The translations under genes were made by a program, and so were the position numbers. Shown here in pieces: positions 57,413 to 64,000 of a DNA stretch of 64,000 nucleotides. The stretch spans positions 8,719,205-8,783,204 of the forward strand of contig NC_083345.1 of assembly GCF_019175385.1 (NCBI RefSeq). The letters are read 5' to 3'. The stretch is from Lycium barbarum. Lineage: Eukaryota > Streptophyta > Magnoliopsida > Solanales > Solanaceae. The notes beneath the pieces are model-generated. The model saw only the letters and a list, made by a program, of their open reading frames with translations, made no database searches and had not been told where the DNA came from. The first letter of the stretch is position 1; the number at the start of each line of letters is the position of its first letter.

Positions 57413-59090
57413 TACAATTTATTTCTATTTTATTTCCAAAAGTGAGAGAACATGACTTGCACAAAAATATTGAAAGATATTTGTAACTTGATCATGACAT
57501 GCTGGTATATGTAAATTTGAGCCGCTTGGGGTCTCACGTCCAAAGACCACCTTAACAAAAATGGTGATGCTGCTAAATATAGTTTTTAAAATTCATTGTT
57601 TGAGTAGTTAAATTTATAGTTTTAAATAAACAAAAATGAAAAAGAAAGTCGATTAGGTATGCACGGTTTAAAAGACATCATTAGAATCTAAGGCTTGCTT
57701 CAACATTAGTACTAAATTATCACGTATATTGTGCTCATGTAAAAGTCGTTTATAGTGTTATATATACCGCTTTAGGGACTCAACGTTTTCGATGTCCTAC
57801 CATAGGTGAATTTTGGATGCAGAGTAGCTCTATAATCAAATGTCACATTTCAACCAATAGTGATATTGTCTATTTCTCTCTTTAAGTTGGGACGTTTTTA
57901 AAATGCGTTATTACGGTCTATGTCTAAGACTCGACTCTTTTAAATATTCAATATTGCTCATGTTATTTTATCGATATGCGGATTTGCTTACGTGTTAAAT
58001 TTATTAATCCATAAATAATTGTATTTAGATTTTCTCCTCCTCCCTAATAAGTCTATCTTTTCTTTTGATCATATTTTTATTTTTGAAAAGTAAATGTTTT
58101 AATACTATTAGTTATTGGCATCCAGATGCAGTTGTAGCCTTCTGGCAGAAGAGGAACCCATAATCTTCGACACGGAATATAATTATATATGTAAAAATCT
58201 ACTATATTTTTAATAAATATTATATCTGAAGTCATAATTTTAACAGTGCAATGAGTTCAGTGCTTATAATCTTAAAGATGAACCAATAAATTTAAATCTT
58301 GAATACACCTCAAATGGAATCATTGGTGAATAATGCTGAGTTAAATTAAACAGCTTAACGATGTCGATTTGTAATATTTAATTGAAAACAACTTTCTAGA
58401 CGTGAAGCCATGGATATGGATCGGATTTCATGTAATCTTGATGTACTATGGATTAGCGAACATTAATGCATCTATTTTACTAGTTTAATTATTAGTTTTG
58501 TGAAGGTCACTAATGAAATTGGACCTAACGCACTTGATTTTCATTTAAGAAATACAATGTGAACGTGGTGAATACAATTTATAGTATATTGCAAGAATAT
58601 ACGTCATGTCGATCAACAAAATACAAAATCAAAAGGAATAAATGTATGCTAGAACTCGTGTGCGATATAAAGATATATAGCCTAAAAAGTTGACTTTGAC
58701 TAATTGCCTCAGAGTCTTCCGAAAAAAGACAACATTTTGTGTTGGCACCCCAAATTAGGAAATATTATTCAACCTTTTGCTAGTATTTTTATTTAGATGT
58801 GTTTGACAAAACCAAAAATCAAGTAATCGTAAGTAGTGACGGTGTAGGCATGACTTTCACCAAAAAAGTTAATCATCTACCGTATATATATAAAAAAAAA
58901 AAAATTATATGCAATTTTTTTGACTGAGGGTGTTCATTCAAACTCTCGGAACGATAATATTTGCTAAAGGCCCAAAAAAAGAGAAGAAATAGAAAAAAAA
59001 AAAAACACCACAAAAATAAAAAGAAACAAAGAAAATCATAAATAAGAATAATGTGGTAAGTAAAATATATCTGTGGGAGTGTCTCATGCC
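57413..59090. other. AT-rich intergenic DNA, no gene seen
   Basis: Only short frames and A runs. I could not pair any terminal repeats here. Confidence 0.5.
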
Positions 59091-59133
59091 CATATCAGTA
59101 TAAACATAAATGAGATTAGACCAAAAAAAAAAA

Positions 59134-59350
59134 AAGTAAGAATACCAAGTGTTAATGTGATACTGAAAATCTAGAGGACAAAAAAAAAAAATTAAGAAAA
59201 GCTAACGTTGAAAGGGAAAGTATACTATATACTAGTTGAGTACAAAAAAAAAAGTAAGAAAATTATCAAGTGTTAATGTGATACTGAAAAACTAGAGGAC
59301 CAAAAAAAAAACTAACGTTGAAAGGGAAAGTATACTATATACTAGTTGAG
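59134..59350. repeat. ~118-bp tandem duplication
   Basis: AGTGTTAATGTGATACTGAA to AACGTTGAAAGGGAAAGTAT to ACTAGTTGAGT is present twice, starting at about 59134 and 59252. Differences are mainly in A-run length and one ~13-bp gap. Confidence 0.92.
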
Positions 59351-59689
59351 TTTGGAAAAATATGATAGAAATACTAGTAGGCAGTACAGCTGGAAATTTA
59401 TATTTAGCCAAAAAGAAAAGAAAGAAAAATGGGCGAGATCATATAGTGACCCAATTGTTGAAGTTTAGGAGGCTTCAGGGAATTGAAGAGCAGACATGAA
59501 AAAGCAGGCAGCTGGATCCTCTTTGATTTCAAGTGCTTCACTCAAAGAACATAGTGGACATCCAATTACTTTTCAACTCAATACACATTTTATTTGTTTT
59601 TGCCAGTTTTAAAATTAAATATAATATCCTTTATTCACTTGCAAACTTTTAACACTGTTATTAGAGGTATCACTATCATGGACTGAGGT

Positions 59690-60500
59690 CTTAAACTTCA
59701 CAATCTTAATTCAGCTAACATAGGATGCCATTTTCTGTTAGTATCTCATCACATCAGCGTTGGATGGCGATTTTAGTTTGTCTCGTGAATTAACTTTTGA
59801 GATTGAGTTAACTTTAAAATTCATTTTCGTATCATGGAATGAGAGTTAATTCTATTTCATTATTTACTAATTATTCAATGTGCGCCCCCATATATGTTGT
59901 TCATCCTCTAGTTATGGGCGTGCAAAATTAGTGTTAGTATGTCACACCGGTAGTGGATGGGGTAATTTGACTTTTTAAATAATTTTTTATAATTCTTACC
60001 AGATCATGATGAGGTAGTATTTGAGGTTGAGTTATTTCCAAGATTCATTTTCTTATCATAGTATAAGGAGTCAAGTTTATTTTAATTATTATTTACCCTA
60101 TGCGACCCCATTATGTTGCCCATACTCCACTTATGAGCGTGCATGAGGTGTTAGTATCCCATGTTAGTTGTGGATGTGGCAATTTGTCGTCTTATATTAT
60201 TTTGAGCAATCCTCACCTTATGATCTAGAGATTGAGTTAGTTTCAAGATTCATTCTTAATTATGATATAAGAGTTAAACTTATTTTAATTATTTATTTAC
60301 CCTATCTGAGTCCCCATTATTTTGTTCATGTTCTAGTTGTCTATCCTGAGCGATCAAAGAGAGGGGGGAGACATTAGTATCCCATAATGCCACATCGGTG
60401 GTGAAAATACAAATTTGTCTTCTTATATAATCTTGGATAATACTTACAAGCTAACTTTTAAGCTGAGTTAGGTGCAAAATTCATTTTCTTATCAGCATTG
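59690..60500. repeat. tandem array of ~195-225-bp units, LTR-derived in appearance
   Basis: The start TGTTAGTATC(C/T)CA recurs at about 59736, 59932, 60149 and 60373. Each is followed by GTGGATG(G)-like text, a CTTATATAAT-like segment, GAGTTAG, AAGATTCATTTTCTTATCA and a GCGCCCCCATTATGTTG / TTCATGCTCTAG segment. TGTTAGTATCCCACATCGG followed by TTATATAA and TCTTATCATGG is how I recall a short copia LTR in Solanaceae. Here four diverged copies stand in a row with no internal domain. Confidence 0.7.
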
Positions 60501-63500
60501 CCATTTTTTAAACGTTCTGATTAATCCAATAGTCAAGATTCATAATTGGTTGTTTTCTTAGCTGACAAAAGGAGAGTAGAATCAAGAAATTTTTATAATA
60601 ACACAGAGAAAAAGAGACAAGGTTAAGGTCGTTGGACTCTAAAGATAATTATGTTACACCTCTAATAATAATACTCTAAAGTTTGTAGTGTTAGTGCTGT
60701 ATGAAGTCTTTTTTACACAGCTTTGAGAAAAACAATTAATACAGTAACTAACAAAATTTAATGGCAAAGTCATAAGCATTGAGGCCTCAATATTACAAAT
60801 ATTTTTAACTTTTCAAGTTTTATTCTTCTAGACTAGATTTAATTTTATTTTTTATTTTTTGTTGGGGATGGGGGGAGGGGCGTTGTTTGGGGGGGGGGGG
60901 GGGGGGGGGGGAGGAGGTGGTGTACAGTTCTAGACTAAGATTTACAAGTAAATCACCAAATACCCTTTTTGTACCGACCACCATGCCTTTACGAGAGGGT
61001 CAATGTTCTCACCAGTTCTCACCATTACTTAATTATTATTGTTCAAGACATTGATAAATGTTTTTATTTTTCTTTCAAACTGTAAGTAAGGAATATACGG
61101 ATAAAGTTGCACATAACTTAGTTCGAGTGGATCGTGATTATAAGTCACGTTCAACTTATTATAAGAGAGAATGTTGAGAGTTGAAACAAATTAAATTTTG
61201 ATATTGGTAGTTGAAAAGATAAGAAAAAAAAAAGATTGGAAAGTTAAATATAATAAGGTGTACAGATTCTCTTATACTGGAGTACTGAGTACTTTTGAGA
61301 AAAAATAGTGTGATTTTAGCCCAAGATGAATAATATCACACTATATTTAAAGTATATCTGAATTGATTTAATCCAACACTAATCTTATGTCACTGAAATT
61401 GATCAAAGAGAAAAGTTTGAAGTAATAGTGTAAAAAATTAGTACAATATTGATTCAAACTGGAAAGTTAAAACAATAAATAAATTATCACAAAATCGTAT
61501 CGTGGCAAGCCATTGCCTTAAAAGCAATTTCGGCTCCATAGGGATGCAAATCGTTGTAGCCGCTCGCTCTCCAAGGTTCCACAGTCACTTCCAAACATGT
61601 GCACTCATGGTTGAAAGTTTGAAGATTGCACAAAAGTATTGCCCATAAACTATTCGAAGAAGAAGAGAGGAAGATAGTATTTTTGATGGGTTTCGATCAG
61701 AGAAATATCACTGATTATATAGGTAGATGACCACTTTTGGGTAGTAAAGGAGAAGACCCGAAACGCCTCTTAACTTTCAGAAAATAAAGAGCCATGTCAA
61801 TGTCAATCGGAGTAATGATCGAGAATAAAGGACATTAACATTGACAATAAAATTTGTCATCATCTGGAGTAATAAGGAGAATAATGACCGTCATTAATGT
61901 TAATTGATTAGTTACTTCTAGGGGATGAACTTGGACAATTATCTGGTAAGCATATATGGATAATTTCGGGTAAGCTAAAAAAATAGCAAAAATAATATTT
62001 TGCAAAATCAGATTTTAATTGGGCCTCACGAATACCTCGCGTAGGGGGGGGGGGGGGGGGGGCAAATCGATCTATTTTGCCAAGGAAGCCCAATTCTCAT
62101 GTGCGCGAAGCCACTCCCTTATTCTAGCCCATTTACTAACCCAATAAAAGATTTCTCATTATAAAGCTAAAAGAAAGACTTTCCACCACCTTTGAGGGAC
62201 ATTTGACATTCATGAAAGACAAAAGAGAAGTGAGAGATAAAATAATTCACAAGAAACTTTCACTTTGCATTACCAACAAAGAAATTACCATACATTTTCT
62301 CACATAGTCGGCATAATCTATTTTTTAAATTTCTTCCTTTTATGGGGGACAAATATTAGTGCTTGTGATTCTATTTTTGGCTGCAAATTATAGGACTACA
62401 ACTTTATTTGACAATTTACGCATTAAATCCAAAAACTATTACAACATGTCAACAAATAGGAATGCAGCTTTTTTCTTTGTCTTTGTACTTTCTCTTTCAA
62501 ATAATGTACATATACACATAATAAATAAATAGAATTATAAAACGTGATAAAAAGAATGTAGACACCTTGCCGCCCATTCTTTGTTCTTACTATTCGATTT
62601 GCTTTGTAATCATTTCGCTTTTGGTGGGTAATAATACTGCATCGTAATAATCAAAATTTATTAAATATATTTTCCAATATTGACTGTTGTTTTGTATTCT
62701 TAAACGTAGACCCATTTTAGTCTTTAAGTGAATTTGGTTGCCATTTAAAAAAGAGGTAGTCTCATAACGACTGAGTCAAACAGTGATATTTTAAGTTAGA
62801 CACTGCTTTCACTCTACTTTATTTATGATGTCTCTTTGGATCTAAATATCGTTTTATCTTGACTTATTCAATATTATATGCTCAAGTTGACTGTCACAAA
62901 AGAAGAAGTAGCATACAAATTTAGAGAACAAAATAAATCTATTGAATCAAATAAATCTTTTAGAGAAATATGAATACATTGTTTACGTTCTACCACTTCA
63001 TATCTTTGTAAGATGTAAATATGTTAGTAAAAGTGTCTTCAAATTGAAGCAAATGAGAGGACAATGCCGCGTAGTGCACTAAACTCCCTCTAATTATACA
63101 CAAGGTTGCACGAAAGTATTTCAAACAGTTTCATAGGTATCAAGTGTAGAGAAATCTGTCAATTGATATATACATTCTTCTAATTACGCTAGGTTAATTA
63201 GCTCTTTTTAGTGTCTCGGAAAAAATCTGTTCAAATAGAAAGGTAATTAGGGGCGGAGCTAGATGGTAACCTGCGGGCTCAGTCAAATCCGGTAGGTTTA
63301 TCTTAAATTTTGTATTTATATTTTGAAATTCACTAAATATGTATAAATTTTTAATTTAGAATTCAGTTATTAACGCTTCAAGTCATCGTTATAGAATTCA
63401 AAGCTCAAAGTTAAATTATCGGATTGGCCTCTGAATGTAATTTTTTCGAGCCACGAACTCCGGATTTAGTGTAATTTTTTTTTGTTTGTCGGGGTTTTTT

Positions 63501-64000
63501 TTTTTTTTTGGAGGGGGGGTGGTTAAACTATAGAAGTAATTCTATTTAAAATATAGGGTGATTTGAGGCACTTGAAGCTTATATAACCATTCAAAATGCT
63601 CTTAAAAGGCATTTAAGTCTACCTAAGTGGTAATATTTCAAGATAATTAGTTAACCTTGCATATTGCTTAAGAAAATATAAAAACCTGTGAGAAAAAATT
63701 TATAAATTTATAAATTATTTGAATTACATAAGGCATAGATCTTACAAGATTTTATATATGGCTATAGTGACGTTATCCTTATTTAAATTTACTTAAATAC
63801 CCCAGACAGTGGGGTACATATATATAGAGAGAGAGGCGCGAGTGGAAGAAATATTTTAGTACTCAATTTTTATTATGTATATATTCAAATGAGTAACCCC
63901 AATTAGCATAAGAAAGTGAAAAAAGGGTAAATGTATGGATTTAAATCCAAAAAGTATAGAAAAATAATAGAAAGGTGTTTATCGATAGAAATTAGCAGAG
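60501..64000. other. intergenic DNA, no gene recognised
   Basis: Contains G runs of 23 (60889-60911) and 19 bases (62044-62062). A somewhat GC-richer stretch at 61500-61720 looks like retroelement text (GGTAGATGACCACTTTTGGG) without a coding frame. A GGGGCGGAGCTAGATGGTAA terminus at about 63247 matches a common solanaceous repeat end. There is a short GA run at about 63823-63835. None forms a complete element. Confidence 0.45.
60889..60911. repeat. poly(G), 23 bases
   Basis: One of five G or C runs of 17 or more bases in the window (also 4303-4320, 7741-7757, 44641-44665 and 62044-62062). Confidence 0.97.

Noticed and set aside
61908..62093. 61-aa minus-strand frame with a proline run
   Set aside because: The proline run is the translation of a G19 homopolymer; nothing else supports a gene.

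Overview
This is a stretch of plant nuclear DNA, most likely from the Solanaceae. The evidence is split genes with GT-AG introns, very AT-rich intergenic DNA, and repeat families that I recognise from tomato, potato, pepper and tobacco relatives: multi-kilobase non-coding LTRs ending in GTGACA, CAACAACAACCCAGT-type SINEs, and GTTCGGTTTTTCGG-type hAT repeats. Family assignments come from sequence pattern and memory only. No bacterial, organellar or viral genes were seen. The species cannot be named.

Only two intact protein-coding genes are supported. They lie head to head near the centre. An ADF/cofilin gene of the Arabidopsis ADF6 type (146 aa, three exons) is on the minus strand at 29598-33134. 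An EAF6/MEAF6 homologue, a NuA4-type histone acetyltransferase subunit (157 aa, seven exons), is on the plus strand at 34586-39123. Their start codons are about 1.45 kb apart.

Left half (1-30 kb): a segmental duplication overwritten by transposons. Copy A is 7272-7640 plus 9097-13020; copy B is 17627-18828 plus 27102-30003. Copy A carries an orphan ADF exon 3 and is broken in ADF intron 2 by an LTR retrotransposon. Inserted in or between the copies are a 3.6-kb solo LTR (TSD ATTTT), a Mutator-like MITE (TSD TATTTTCTT), a PIF/Harbinger MITE with a hAT element nested in it (TSD CCATTAAG), and an 8.3-kb non-autonomous LARD-type LTR element on the minus strand that holds its own nested solo LTR (TSD TACAC). 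Because each copy is often empty where the other is filled, several insertions can be defined to the base.

Right half (39-64 kb): SINEs, an Athila-like solo LTR (TSD AGGGT), a 1.1-kb TRIM element (TSD GTTTT), a decayed Athila-like 3' end, decayed copia gag fragments duplicated in tandem, and Stowaway, Tourist and Mutator-like MITEs. A second diverged duplication pairs 40.0-44.4 kb with 49.8-53.9 kb. From 53.9 kb onward I see no genes, only a hairpin-rich Mutator-like element (56310-57402), a small tandem array and homopolymer tracts.

Exons were joined by hand from GT-AG sites, reading frame and knowledge of the protein families. TE boundaries rest on terminal repeats and target-site duplications (TSDs) read directly from the sequence.
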